Positions 22,948-31,043 of a stretch of DNA of 31,091 nucleotides are shown one piece after another. The notes under the pieces are model-generated. The model was not told the DNA's origin. It did no database searches and worked only from the letters and a program-made list of their open reading frames with translations. The stretch's first letter is position 1; every line of letters starts with the position of its first letter. Origin of the DNA: Pseudomonadota bacterium (lineage in GTDB: Bacteria > Pseudomonadota > Gammaproteobacteria > Xanthomonadales > Rhodanobacteraceae); the NCBI GenBank assembly GCA_023430685.1, contig JAEYZH010000201.1:1-31091 (forward strand). The letters run 5' to 3'. Both the position numbers and the translations under genes were made by a program.

Positions 22948-23715
22948 ATGGCAGCTTCGCTGACCCTCCGGTTCATCGCGCGCGAATTGCGCAACCGCTT
23001 CGCCGGCAGCTTCTCTGGCGGGCTGTGGGCCTTGTTGCAGCCACTGCTGCAACTCGCGGTCTACAGCTTCGTGTTCGTGCACGTGTTCAAGGCGCGCATC
23101 CCCGGCGCGGATGCGCCGGGCTACATCCCGTTCCTCGTGGTGGCGCTGTGGCCATGGACCGCGTTCGCCGAGGCTGTGCTGCGCTCGACCACCGCGATCC
23201 AGGAGAACGCCGCGCTGATCGGCAAGGTCGCGCTGCCGCGTGAAGTGCTCGTGGTCGCGAGCGCATGCGCGAGTTTTGCGATCCACCTCGTCGGCTTCGT
23301 CGCGATCCTGCTCGTGCTGCGGCTGTTCGGAACGCCGATCCAGCTGGCGGGGCTGCCGGCGGCGATCGCGCTCTACCTGCCGCTGTTCGCGGGCGCGCTC
23401 GGCGTGGCGCTCGCCTGCGCTGCGATCCAGGTATTCGTGCGCGATCTCGTGCAGGCACTCGGCCAACTCCTGCCGCTGCTGATGTTCGGTGCGCCGATCT
23501 TTTATGATCGCAGCCTGCTGCCCGAACGCGCGCGATGGTTGCTCGACGTGAATCCCTTCACGTTCTACGCCGAATCGTTCCGCTCCGTGCTGCTCGGCCA
23601 CGGAAGCTTCGACCTCACCCGGTTCGGCATCGCGCTCGCGCTCGCGGCGTTCGCGTTGCTGGCGGGGCACTGGCTTTTCCGTCGCCTCGACCGCCATTTC
23701 GAGGACTTCCTGTGA
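22948..23715 (+). CDS. ABC-2 type polysaccharide export permease (Wzm-like)
   Basis: A 255-residue inner-membrane permease with about six hydrophobic segments and the family's signatures: FIARELRNRFAGSFSGGLWALLQPLLQL at the N-terminus, VALWPWTAFAEAVLR, and NPFTFYAESFRSVLLGH near the C-terminus. Proteins of this family pair with a nucleotide-binding subunit to move lipid-linked O-antigen or capsular glycan across the inner membrane. The GTG start of the ATPase gene overlaps its stop, so the two are translationally coupled. The Shine-Dalgarno is weak. The gap of 52 bases after the isomerase gene holds no clear terminator. Confidence 0.9.
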   Translation: MAASLTLRFIARELRNRFAGSFSGGLWALLQPLLQLAVYSFVFVHVFKARIPGADAPGYIPFLVVALWPWTAFAEAVLRSTTAIQENAALIGKVALPREVLVVASACASFAIHLVGFVAILLVLRLFGTPIQLAGLPAAIALYLPLFAGALGVALACAAIQVFVRDLVQALGQLLPLLMFGAPIFYDRSLLPERARWLLDVNPFTFYAESFRSVLLGHGSFDLTRFGIALALAAFALLAGHWLFRRLDRHFEDFL

Positions 23716-24911
23716 GCGAGGTGCTGGTCCGGGCGCGCGGCCTCGGCAAGGCCTACCCGAAGGTGCATCGTTCGGGCGATCGCCTGCGCGCACTCGGCCG
23801 CCTGCTGTTCACGCGCGCCGATCCCGATCGCATCAGCGTGCTGCGGGACGTCGACCTCGAGATCCGGCGCGGCGAATCGCTCGGATTGATCGGTGCGAAC
23901 GGCGCTGGCAAGTCGACCCTGCTCAAGCTCATGACCGGCGTGTTGACGCCGAGCAGCGGCAGCGTGCGCGTCGACGGCAAGATCGGCGCGCTGCTCGAAC
24001 TCGGCGCGGGCTTCCACCCCGAATACAGCGGCCGCGACAATGTCGTGATGGCCGCCGCATTGCAGGGACTGGAAGGCGCCGAGCTGCGCGAACGGCTGCC
24101 CGGCATCATCGAATTCGCCGACATCGGCCGCTACATCGACGAGCCCGTCAAGCACTACTCCTCGGGCATGGTCGTGCGCCTCGGCTTCGCGGTAATCGCG
24201 GCGTTGCGTCCGGACCTGCTCGTCACCGATGAAGTGCTCGCCGTCGGCGACGAGTCGTTCCAGAAGAAGTGCGTGCGCTGGATGCAGGACTACCTCGCCG
24301 ATGGCGGTACGCTCGTGCTCGTCTCGCACAGCATGTACCACGTGCAGAAGCTGTGCCGGCACGCGTGCTGGTTGCGCGACGGCGAGATCGCGATGCAGGG
24401 CGACGTGTTCGACGTGACCCAGGCCTACCTCGCCTGGCACGAGCGCAAGTCCGCACCCGCGCCCGCGCGCGACGAGGTCGCGGTCGGCGCGCTCGAGTTC
24501 AGCGTCATCGGTGCGAGCCTCAACGGCGAGGACCGCGAGCAACCCGTCGTGCTCGAACACGGCGATCGGCTGCGCGTCGGCGTGCGGATCCGCTCGCGCG
24601 ACGGGCGCGCGCCCTGCGTCGCAGTCGGCGTCGTGCGGGCCGACGGCACGCCGGTGTATGGGCTCAGCACCGAAATGGACGGTGAAACGCCACAACGCAT
24701 CGGGCCGAACGAGTACGCCTGCGAAGTGGAGTTCGAGGACCTGCCGCTGCTTCCCGGCAGCTACAGCGTGCGCTTGCACCCGCTCGACCCGGAAGGCGTG
24801 CGCGTGTTCGACACGGTCGAGCGCGCGCTCACGATCCGCGGCGCCTCGCGCGAGTTCGGGCTGGTGCGGCTGCCGCACCGCTGGAACCGCCTGCGATCGG
24901 AGGAGGCCTGA
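23712..24911 (+). CDS. ABC transporter ATPase for polysaccharide export with C-terminal carbohydrate-binding domain (Wzt-like)
   Basis: A 399-residue protein starting at GTG 23712. The ATPase half has Walker A GANGAGKST (K67), signature YSSGM (149-153) and Walker B LLVTDEVLAVGDE (D173, E174), with the DESFQKKC segment of the Wzt/TagH branch. The C-terminal part (about 255-395) looks like the Wzt_C beta-sandwich that recognises the modified non-reducing end of an O-polysaccharide (FSVIGASLNG, GVVRADGTPVYGLSTEMDG, LPGSYSVRL). In known systems a terminal methyl or similar cap is the export signal, and here a methyltransferase gene follows with a one-base overlap. An AGGAGG in its last codons serves that next gene. 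Confidence 0.92.
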   Translation: MSEVLVRARGLGKAYPKVHRSGDRLRALGRLLFTRADPDRISVLRDVDLEIRRGESLGLIGANGAGKSTLLKLMTGVLTPSSGSVRVDGKIGALLELGAGFHPEYSGRDNVVMAAALQGLEGAELRERLPGIIEFADIGRYIDEPVKHYSSGMVVRLGFAVIAALRPDLLVTDEVLAVGDESFQKKCVRWMQDYLADGGTLVLVSHSMYHVQKLCRHACWLRDGEIAMQGDVFDVTQAYLAWHERKSAPAPARDEVAVGALEFSVIGASLNGEDREQPVVLEHGDRLRVGVRIRSRDGRAPCVAVGVVRADGTPVYGLSTEMDGETPQRIGPNEYACEVEFEDLPLLPGSYSVRLHPLDPEGVRVFDTVERALTIRGASREFGLVRLPHRWNRLRSEEA

Positions 24912-25792
24912 TGAGCGACGATTCGACGCTCCCGTTCACGGGCGAACGCTTCACGCCCGAATGCGTGCGAGAGATCTGGTACGAACACTGGCATCGATAC
25001 GCCTTCGCGCGCCGACTCGCTGCCGGTCGACGCGTGCTCGACGCGGCCTGCGGCGAGGGCTACGGGTCGGCGCTGCTCGCGAAGGTGGCCGACGACGTCG
25101 TCGGCGTCGACATCGACCCCGCATCCGTCGCGCATGCGCGCGATCGCTACGGCGCGCAGCTCAACCTGCGCTACGACGTCGCGGACGCGACCGAACTGCC
25201 GTTCGCGGACGCGAGCTTCAACCTCGTCGTGTCGTTCGAGACGCTCGAGCACCTGTCCGCGCAGGAGCGCCTGTTGCGGGGCTTCGAACGCGTGCTCGCC
25301 GACGACGGCCTGCTCGTGGTGTCCTCTCCGGACAAGCGCACCTACAGCGAACTCGCAGGCTTTCGCAACGAGTTCCACGTGCGCGAGCTCTACCGCGAGG
25401 AACTGCTGGACCTGCTGATGCCGCACTTCGGCGAAGTCCGCCTTTACGGCCAGAAACTGCTGTTCCAGTCCGCGTTGTGGGCGCTCGATTCCGAGCCGGA
25501 CAGTTGCGAGGCGTTGACCGCCACCGCGGACGGCGCCCGCGTCGATCCGGGGCCCGCGCATGCGCCGATGTACTACGTGGCGGTCTGCGCGAAGCGCCAG
25601 TTGCCCGATTCGTTGCCGGACCTGTCGCTGTTCGGGGACCGCGAGGAATCGGTCTACGCGCATTACAATCACGAGATCCGCAAGAACATCGCGGCCGGGG
25701 CACGCATCGCCGAACTCGAGGCGGAAGTGGCCCGGCTCGGCGCCGCGGCCAGCGCGAAGCGCGACTGGCGCTGGTGGAAGCGTGCGCGCTGA
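24911..25792 (+). CDS. SAM-dependent class I methyltransferase
   Basis: A 293-residue protein with a Rossmann-type methyltransferase domain. Motif I is VLDAACGEGYGSALLA (about 42-57), followed by the acidic VGVDID, then ELPFADASFNLVVSFETLEHL, as in UbiE/COQ5-type and polysaccharide-terminal methyltransferases. The opening LPFTGERFTPE is typical of methyltransferases found in O-antigen loci. The C-terminal 40 residues (from EESVYAHYNHEIRKN) are charged and probably a coiled coil, ending with a basic RWWKRAR. Given its coupling with a Wzt-like ATPase that has a sugar-binding tail, a likely role is capping the exported glycan; this is inference. Confidence 0.85.
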   Translation: MSDDSTLPFTGERFTPECVREIWYEHWHRYAFARRLAAGRRVLDAACGEGYGSALLAKVADDVVGVDIDPASVAHARDRYGAQLNLRYDVADATELPFADASFNLVVSFETLEHLSAQERLLRGFERVLADDGLLVVSSPDKRTYSELAGFRNEFHVRELYREELLDLLMPHFGEVRLYGQKLLFQSALWALDSEPDSCEALTATADGARVDPGPAHAPMYYVAVCAKRQLPDSLPDLSLFGDREESVYAHYNHEIRKNIAAGARIAELEAEVARLGAAASAKRDWRWWKRAR

Positions 25793-25866
25793 CGCACGCG
25801 CGCGGATCGACGACACCCGGCCGCGCAGCACGTCGGGATGGAAGCCCAGGCCACACCGGTGAATGC

Positions 25867-27732
25867 ATGAGCAGTACTCCCGACTACACGATCGACTACG
25901 GCAGTTTCGGCGTCCAGGCCGCGACCCCACGCAGCGACGCGAATGCGCCGTTGTACGCGTCCGAGGACGGGGTCGTCGCCTCGCTGTCGAACAACGAGTG
26001 CATCTTCCAGGTCCGCCGCAGCGGCGAGACGCACGTGATGACGTTCCAGGTGCTGCAGGCCCTGGACCAGAGCCGCGAGTTCCGTACGCTCGACGAGCAC
26101 ATCGCGCGCATCCTTGCCACGATCCCGGGGCTCGCCTCGCAGCGCGAGGGCGTGGCCCGCGTGCTCGACGGACTCGTCTCGCGCGGCCTGCTCGTCGGCG
26201 ACCGCGATTTCCTGAAACGCGTCGAATCCGCGCCGCTGCGCGAACCGGCGGCGCTGCGCGGCGTGTTCATCCGTGCCTGCGACCGGCCGCGCCAGCTCGC
26301 GCAATTGCTCGCGACCTTGACCGAGTACGAGCGTCGATTCCATGCGAGCCGGCACTACGTCGTGCTCGACGACTCGGGCACGCGCGAGGCAGTCGATGGC
26401 CACCGCGACCTCGTTCGCGAATTCGCGCGTGCGACCGGCTGCAAGCTCACCTATATCGGAGCGGCGGAGCGCGCCAAGCTCGTCGAGCGCATGGCCAAGG
26501 CGGTGCCGCAGGCCGCCCCGATCCTGCCAGTCCTGCTGGGTGGCGGCACCCGATCCGACCGCTTCGGCGGCGGCCGAGCATGGAACCTCGCGCTGCTGCT
26601 GTCGGCAGGCGCACGGCTCGTGCTGCTCGACGACGACCATCGCCTGCCCCTGCGCCGGCTCGAGGAGGCGCGCACCGGCCTCGACCCCAATCCGTCGGCG
26701 CCGACGACCACGCGCTTTCATCGCAACATCGAAAACGCACTCGGCGCGGGCGAGGAACTCGATGTCGATCCGTTCGAACTGCACCTGGGCGTGGCCGGCT
26801 TCGCGCTCGGCCACCTCGCCTCGACGCCGGACTACGCGATCGACCGCGCGTCGCTGCGCGGACTGCCGCTGAGCAGGCTCGACCATCTGCTTGGCGATGC
26901 GCCGATCCTCGCGAGCCAGCATGGCGCCTACGGCAGCTCGCGTACGGAATCGGGCATCTGGATGTACCAGCTGTCGCCGCAAGAACGTGCCGAATTCACG
27001 CGCGACCGCGACGCCTACCTGCGCAACGTCGAGGCCGGCAGCATCTGGTACGGACGAACCCAGGCGCACGCGGCGCGGATCGCGTCGTTCACTCCGTTCG
27101 CGCTCGACAACAGCGTGATGTTGCCCTGCACGAACCCGCTTGGCCGTGGCGAAGACGCGCTGTTTTCGCGTGTCATGGACCTGTGCCATCCGCATGCGCT
27201 GACGCTCGAGCTACCGGTCGCGATCGGTCATGTGCAGGAGGCCCAGCGCAAGCGGTCCGCGCGCACGATGGCTGCGCACACGCCGCGCTTCAATTACTTC
27301 GTCGGCGATTTCGTGCAACGGCAGCTGCCCGAGTTCCATGCAGCCGAGCCTGCGCAGCGGCTCGGCCTGCTTGCGGCGCACCTGCGCGACATCGGAGCGG
27401 CCGATGCGAGCGGCCGCCTGCGCCAGCTGCGGGAATACCTCGCCTACTCGCGCGCGGACCTGATCGAGCGCCTGCAGCACCAGTTCGACGGCGCGCAGGA
27501 CGCGCCGATCTGGTGGCAGGCCGACGTGCGATCGATCATCGAGGCGAACGGGCGCGCGCTGATCTCGAAGGCGGCGCCCCGGCTCGGCGACTGGCCCGAA
27601 GCGATCGACGAGGCGGGCTGCGCGAACCTCGTGCGCGAGGAATCGCTTGCGCTCGCATCCGCGTTCGACGCCTGGCCCGCGCTCTGGAACTGGGCGCGCG
27701 AGCAGGGCGGAAGATTGCTCGGCGCAGTTTGA
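25867..27732 (+). CDS. Large protein with PqqD/RRE-like N-terminus and GT-A-like glycosyltransferase core
   Basis: A 621-residue soluble protein with no signal peptide or membrane helix. Residues of about 35-117 resemble a PqqD-like winged helix: a small beta hairpin (ECIFQVRRSGETHVM), then FQVLQALDQ, FRTLDEHIARIL, and a closing VLDGLVSRGLLV. From about 134 a GT-A-type fold seems to start (GVFIRACDRPRQLAQLLATL, YVVLDDSG), with GGGRAWNLALLLSAGARLVLLDDDH containing a DDD triad at 255-257 that could bind metal and nucleotide sugar. The C-terminal 300 residues (from about 320) are mostly helical and unfamiliar. It starts 74 bases after the methyltransferase, with a poor Shine-Dalgarno, in a polysaccharide export locus. 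Possible roles are a glycosyltransferase acting on a peptide or glycan acceptor. I am fairly sure it is a gene, less sure of its fold. Confidence 0.65.
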   Translation: MSSTPDYTIDYGSFGVQAATPRSDANAPLYASEDGVVASLSNNECIFQVRRSGETHVMTFQVLQALDQSREFRTLDEHIARILATIPGLASQREGVARVLDGLVSRGLLVGDRDFLKRVESAPLREPAALRGVFIRACDRPRQLAQLLATLTEYERRFHASRHYVVLDDSGTREAVDGHRDLVREFARATGCKLTYIGAAERAKLVERMAKAVPQAAPILPVLLGGGTRSDRFGGGRAWNLALLLSAGARLVLLDDDHRLPLRRLEEARTGLDPNPSAPTTTRFHRNIENALGAGEELDVDPFELHLGVAGFALGHLASTPDYAIDRASLRGLPLSRLDHLLGDAPILASQHGAYGSSRTESGIWMYQLSPQERAEFTRDRDAYLRNVEAGSIWYGRTQAHAARIASFTPFALDNSVMLPCTNPLGRGEDALFSRVMDLCHPHALTLELPVAIGHVQEAQRKRSARTMAAHTPRFNYFVGDFVQRQLPEFHAAEPAQRLGLLAAHLRDIGAADASGRLRQLREYLAYSRADLIERLQHQFDGAQDAPIWWQADVRSIIEANGRALISKAAPRLGDWPEAIDEAGCANLVREESLALASAFDAWPALWNWAREQGGRLLGAV

Positions 27733-27773
27733 GCCGCGTCTTCCGCTCCCGCTCGCGGCGGGTGCCTGGCGCT

Positions 27774-27811
27774 CCTTCTCCCGCTCGCGGGAGAAGGTGC
27801 CCCGCAGGGGC
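27774..27811. repeat. Double-hairpin intergenic repeat (CTTCTCCCG/GCCCC type)
   Basis: CCTTCTCCCG (27774-27783) pairs with CGGGAGAAGG (27788-27797), and GCCCC (27799-27803) with GGGGC (27807-27811), followed by GGATGAGGGAAG. This is a repeat I recognise as widespread in the intergenic regions of many GC-rich proteobacteria. It lies 41 bases after the preceding stop and may limit transcription into the next gene. Confidence 0.8.
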
Positions 27812-27959
27812 GGATGAGGGAAGCTCCTGATCTTCGCGCACGCGCGCGGTGGCACGTCGAACACGGGACTGGAGTCGCGACTGGTTCCGAGGGTCGTCCT
27901 CGGTGGATGGTGACGCAGCGCAGCCGGCATGCCGACCGAGTGAACACGCAGCAGGACGC

Positions 27960-28847
27960 ATGAACGAGCCCATCCCATTAACGAGCATCATCGTGGTCGC
28001 GGCGGACAGCGGGCCCGGCCTCCAGACGTGCATCGATGCCGCACTTGCGTCGAGCGTGCCGGTGGAGCTCGTGCTCGTCGACAATGCCTCGACCGATGGT
28101 GAAGTCGACCGCCTCGCGCGACGCATGGCCGCCGATCCGCGACTGCGCATCCTGCGCAACGCCGACAACATCGGATTCGGCCCCGCCTGCAATCGCGGCG
28201 CCGCGATCGCGCGCGGCGACGTGCTGCTGTTCCTCAATCCCGATTGCGACATCCGCACCGATACGGTCGCGCGCCTGCGCACCGCGCTGCACGGGGATCC
28301 GCGCCTCGGCCTGCTCGGCGTCACCGTCTGCGACCCCGGCGGCGCTCCCGCGCGCGGCAACCGTCGTCGCGACCCGCTGTTGCGGCGCGCGCTCGCATCG
28401 ATGTCGGGTCTGTCACGGCATGAAGCGCGCTGGACCGCGCTGCAGGGCGTCGAAATGCCGCCGCGCACGCAGGACGGACCCGCGATCGAGCGCGTCGATG
28501 CGGTGTCCGGCGCCTGCATGGCGCTCCCGCGCGCGGTGTTCGAGCGTGTCGGTGGATTCGACGAGGGCTATTTCCTGCATGTCGAGGACCTCGACCTCTG
28601 CAGGCGCGTGCGCGACGCGGGCTTCGCGGTCGCGATCGATCATCGGCTGCGTGTCACGCACGCGCAGGGCGGATCCAGCCGCCACCGCCGCCTGTTCGTC
28701 GAGCGCCACAAGCTGCGCGGCATGTGGCGCTGGTTCACGAAGTTCGATCCGGCCGCGCGCAATCCGCTGGCACGCGCGTTCGTGCGTGGCGCGCTCGCGC
28801 TGCGCGGAGTGCATTGCGCGCTCCGCGCGAAGTTCGGCGGTCGCTGA
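27960..28847 (+). CDS. Family 2 glycosyltransferase (rhamnosyltransferase-like)
   Basis: A 295-residue GT-A enzyme. Nucleotide-sugar motifs are SIIVVAADSG, LVDNASTDGEVD, the NIGFGPACNRGAA loop, and the DXD-like NPDCDI (D95, D97). The acceptor side has VSGACMALPRAVFERVGGFDEGYFLHVEDLDLCRRV, with the EDLDL acid/base region typical of WbbL-like rhamnosyltransferases. It probably adds a sugar to lipid-linked O-antigen in the cytoplasm before export by the upstream ABC pair; the donor is not determinable here. AGGA lies 4 bases before the ATG, and the frame extends upstream to GTG 27849 without recognisable sequence. Its stop is five bases from the end of the convergent transporter gene, with no terminator between. 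Confidence 0.88.
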   Translation: MNEPIPLTSIIVVAADSGPGLQTCIDAALASSVPVELVLVDNASTDGEVDRLARRMAADPRLRILRNADNIGFGPACNRGAAIARGDVLLFLNPDCDIRTDTVARLRTALHGDPRLGLLGVTVCDPGGAPARGNRRRDPLLRRALASMSGLSRHEARWTALQGVEMPPRTQDGPAIERVDAVSGACMALPRAVFERVGGFDEGYFLHVEDLDLCRRVRDAGFAVAIDHRLRVTHAQGGSSRHRRLFVERHKLRGMWRWFTKFDPAARNPLARAFVRGALALRGVHCALRAKFGGR

Positions 28848-28852
28848 GTCGG

Positions 28853-30829
28853 CTACTTCTGGGCGCGGGCGCCGGTGCGGTAGAGCAGCCAGCCGACGAT
28901 CGCGAGCACGACGAGGCCGACGATCTCGCCCTGCTGGAACGCTTCCGGCAGCACCAGCACGTCACGATTGCCGCTCGCATAGATCGCGATGCCGACACCG
29001 ATGCCCATCAGCGCCTCGCCGGTGATCAGTCCCGCCGCGAACAACGTGCCGGGACGATGGATGCGGTCGCGTGCGGCTTCGTCCCTAGTCCCGACCATGC
29101 CGTGGCGCTTCTCGACGAAGTACGCGAGCAGGCCGCCGAGGAAGATCGGCACCATGAGCTCCAGTGGCAGGTAGATGCCGATCGCCGCGGCCAGCACCGG
29201 CACGCGGAAGCTGCTGCCTTTGGACTTGAGCGTCTCGTCGATCGCGATGATGATCGCGCCGATCACCGCGCCGATGCCGATGATCGTCCACGGCAGCTCG
29301 CCGCCGAACAGGCCCTTGGCGACCGAGGCCATCAGCGTCGCCTGCGGCGCCGACAGCGGGTTCGGGTGTTCGGCGGTGGGCGCACCGATGCCATAGGCTT
29401 CCGACAGCACGTTCAGCACCGGTGCCATGATCAGCGCACACGAGAACGCGCCGATGCCGAGCATCAGCTGCTGCTTCCACGGCGTCGCGCCGACGAGGTA
29501 GCCCGCCTTGAGGTCCTGCAGGTTGTCGCCGCCGACCGCGGCCGCGCAGCAGACGACCGCGCCGATCATGATCGCGGCGACCGCGCCGAGCGGTGCGCCG
29601 CCCGGGCCGATCGGCATGCGACCGCTGTCGCCGAGCAGCAGCAACAGCACGACCGATGCGAACAGGATCGTCGCGATCGTGATGCCCGACACCGGATTGT
29701 TCGACGAGCCGACGAGGCCGGCGAGATAGGCCGACACGGACACGAACAGGAAGCCCGCGACGATCATGATGATCGCCATCGGGATGCTCACATGCCACAT
29801 GCCGACGATCGCCTGGTACAGCAGCAGCAGCGGCACCACGAACGCGGCGAGAGCGATCAGCATCCACTTCATCGGGAGGTCGCGCTCGGTTTCGGCGACT
29901 GCGCCGCCGGCCGAACCCGCACGTGCTGCCGCGATGCCGCTCCTGACGCCCGACAGCAGCGACTTGCGCAGCGAGAACAGCGTCCACACGCCACCGACGA
30001 GCATCGCGCCGACACCGAGGTAACGGATGCGCGCCGACCAGATCGCGCCCGCGATGGTTTCGGCGTCCGCGCCGGCGATGCTCGAAGCGAGCGCTGGAGC
30101 CGTGTCGAGGAAGAACATGTGGTAGAGCGGGATCGCGATGTGCCAGGACAGGATGCTGCCCGACAGCACCACGATGCCGATGTTGAGGCCGACGATGTAT
30201 CCGACGCCGAGCAGTGCGGGCGACAGGTTCGTGCCCATGTAACCGAGGTACTTGCCGAGGAAGCCCGCGTGCGCGGCGGTGTCCGGGATCACGCGCATGC
30301 CGCTCGCGGCCGCGGCCTTGAGCACGCCGCCGATCGCGGCCGAGAACGCGAGGATCCTGAGGCCGGGGCCGGGATTCTCGCCGGCCTTGAGGACTTCGGC
30401 CGCCGCCTTGCCCTCCGGGAACGGCAGCGGATCCTCGACGATCATCGAGCGGCGCAACGGCACCGAGAACAGCACGCCGAGCAGGCCACCGAGGCCCGCG
30501 ATCGCGAGCACCCACGAATAGCGGAAGTCCTGCCAGTAGCCGAGGATGATCAGCGCCGGGATCGTGAAGATCACGCCGGCCGCGATCGACGACCCCGCGG
30601 AGGCGCCGGTCTGCACGATGTTGTTCTCGAGGATCGTGCCGCCGCCGAACAGGCGCAGCACGCCCATCGAGACGACGGCGGCCGGGATCGCGGTCGCGAC
30701 CGTGAGGCCGGCGAACAGGCCGAGGTAGGCGTTCGCCGCGGCGAGGATGACCGCGAGGATCACGGAGAGGATGACCGCGCGTACGGTGAGCTGCGCGACG
30801 GGCGCGGTCGCGGCCGGGTCGGACTTCAT
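28853..30829 (-). CDS. OPT family oligopeptide transporter
   Basis: A 658-residue inner-membrane protein with about 15 hydrophobic segments and features of the OPT family: LTVRAVILSVILAVILAAANAYLGLFAGLTVATAIPAAV at the N-terminus, ENNIVQTGASAGSSIAAGVIFTIPALIILG, the FPEGKAAAEVLKAG loop, and GGDNLQDLKAGYLVGATPWKQQ. Such proteins carry oligopeptides or metal-peptide complexes, driven by the proton gradient. The start at 30829 was chosen because AAGGGG lies 6 bases upstream; 21 further in-frame residues upstream lack support. It is transcribed alone on this strand, convergent with the glycosyltransferase. Its upstream region contains palindromic repeats. Confidence 0.93.
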   Translation of the reverse strand: MKSDPAATAPVAQLTVRAVILSVILAVILAAANAYLGLFAGLTVATAIPAAVVSMGVLRLFGGGTILENNIVQTGASAGSSIAAGVIFTIPALIILGYWQDFRYSWVLAIAGLGGLLGVLFSVPLRRSMIVEDPLPFPEGKAAAEVLKAGENPGPGLRILAFSAAIGGVLKAAAASGMRVIPDTAAHAGFLGKYLGYMGTNLSPALLGVGYIVGLNIGIVVLSGSILSWHIAIPLYHMFFLDTAPALASSIAGADAETIAGAIWSARIRYLGVGAMLVGGVWTLFSLRKSLLSGVRSGIAAARAGSAGGAVAETERDLPMKWMLIALAAFVVPLLLLYQAIVGMWHVSIPMAIIMIVAGFLFVSVSAYLAGLVGSSNNPVSGITIATILFASVVLLLLLGDSGRMPIGPGGAPLGAVAAIMIGAVVCCAAAVGGDNLQDLKAGYLVGATPWKQQLMLGIGAFSCALIMAPVLNVLSEAYGIGAPTAEHPNPLSAPQATLMASVAKGLFGGELPWTIIGIGAVIGAIIIAIDETLKSKGSSFRVPVLAAAIGIYLPLELMVPIFLGGLLAYFVEKRHGMVGTRDEAARDRIHRPGTLFAAGLITGEALMGIGVGIAIYASGNRDVLVLPEAFQQGEIVGLVVLAIVGWLLYRTGARAQK

Positions 30830-30939
30830 GGGCTGCCCCTTGGTCGGAAGATGGCGTCCACCGCTGGGGCAGACCGGGTGCAATGTAAGCACAAGGCCCG
30901 GCGCGCGTCACGCCGCGACCGCGCACGCGCGGTACGGAT

Positions 30940-30995
30940 CGCCCACAGGGTGGGCGCCTGCGGAACGGGTTCGCGTTGGAGCGCACCCTGTGCGC
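30940..30995. repeat. Paired palindrome (BIME-like REP), copy 1
   Basis: CGCCCAC-AGG-GTGGGCG (30940-30956) and GCGCAC-CCT-GTGCGC (30981-30995) are inverted relatives: read on opposite strands, both give a CACCCTGTG core followed by GCGAT. They are separated by CCTGCGGAACGGGTTCGCG and a GGA. The sequence is intergenic, upstream of the OPT gene, and resembles the clustered REP pairs of other gammaproteobacteria. Confidence 0.8.
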
Positions 30996-31043
30996 GATCG
31001 CGGGATTCCGAATACCCGCGAACAACCGGTTTCCTGCGCCAAT

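Noticed and set aside
25793..25866. Search for a precursor peptide next to the PqqD-like protein
   Set aside because: The gap holds no start with a Shine-Dalgarno and no core-peptide-like sequence. The gap at 27733-27959 contains only the double-hairpin repeat and an upstream extension of the GT2 frame.
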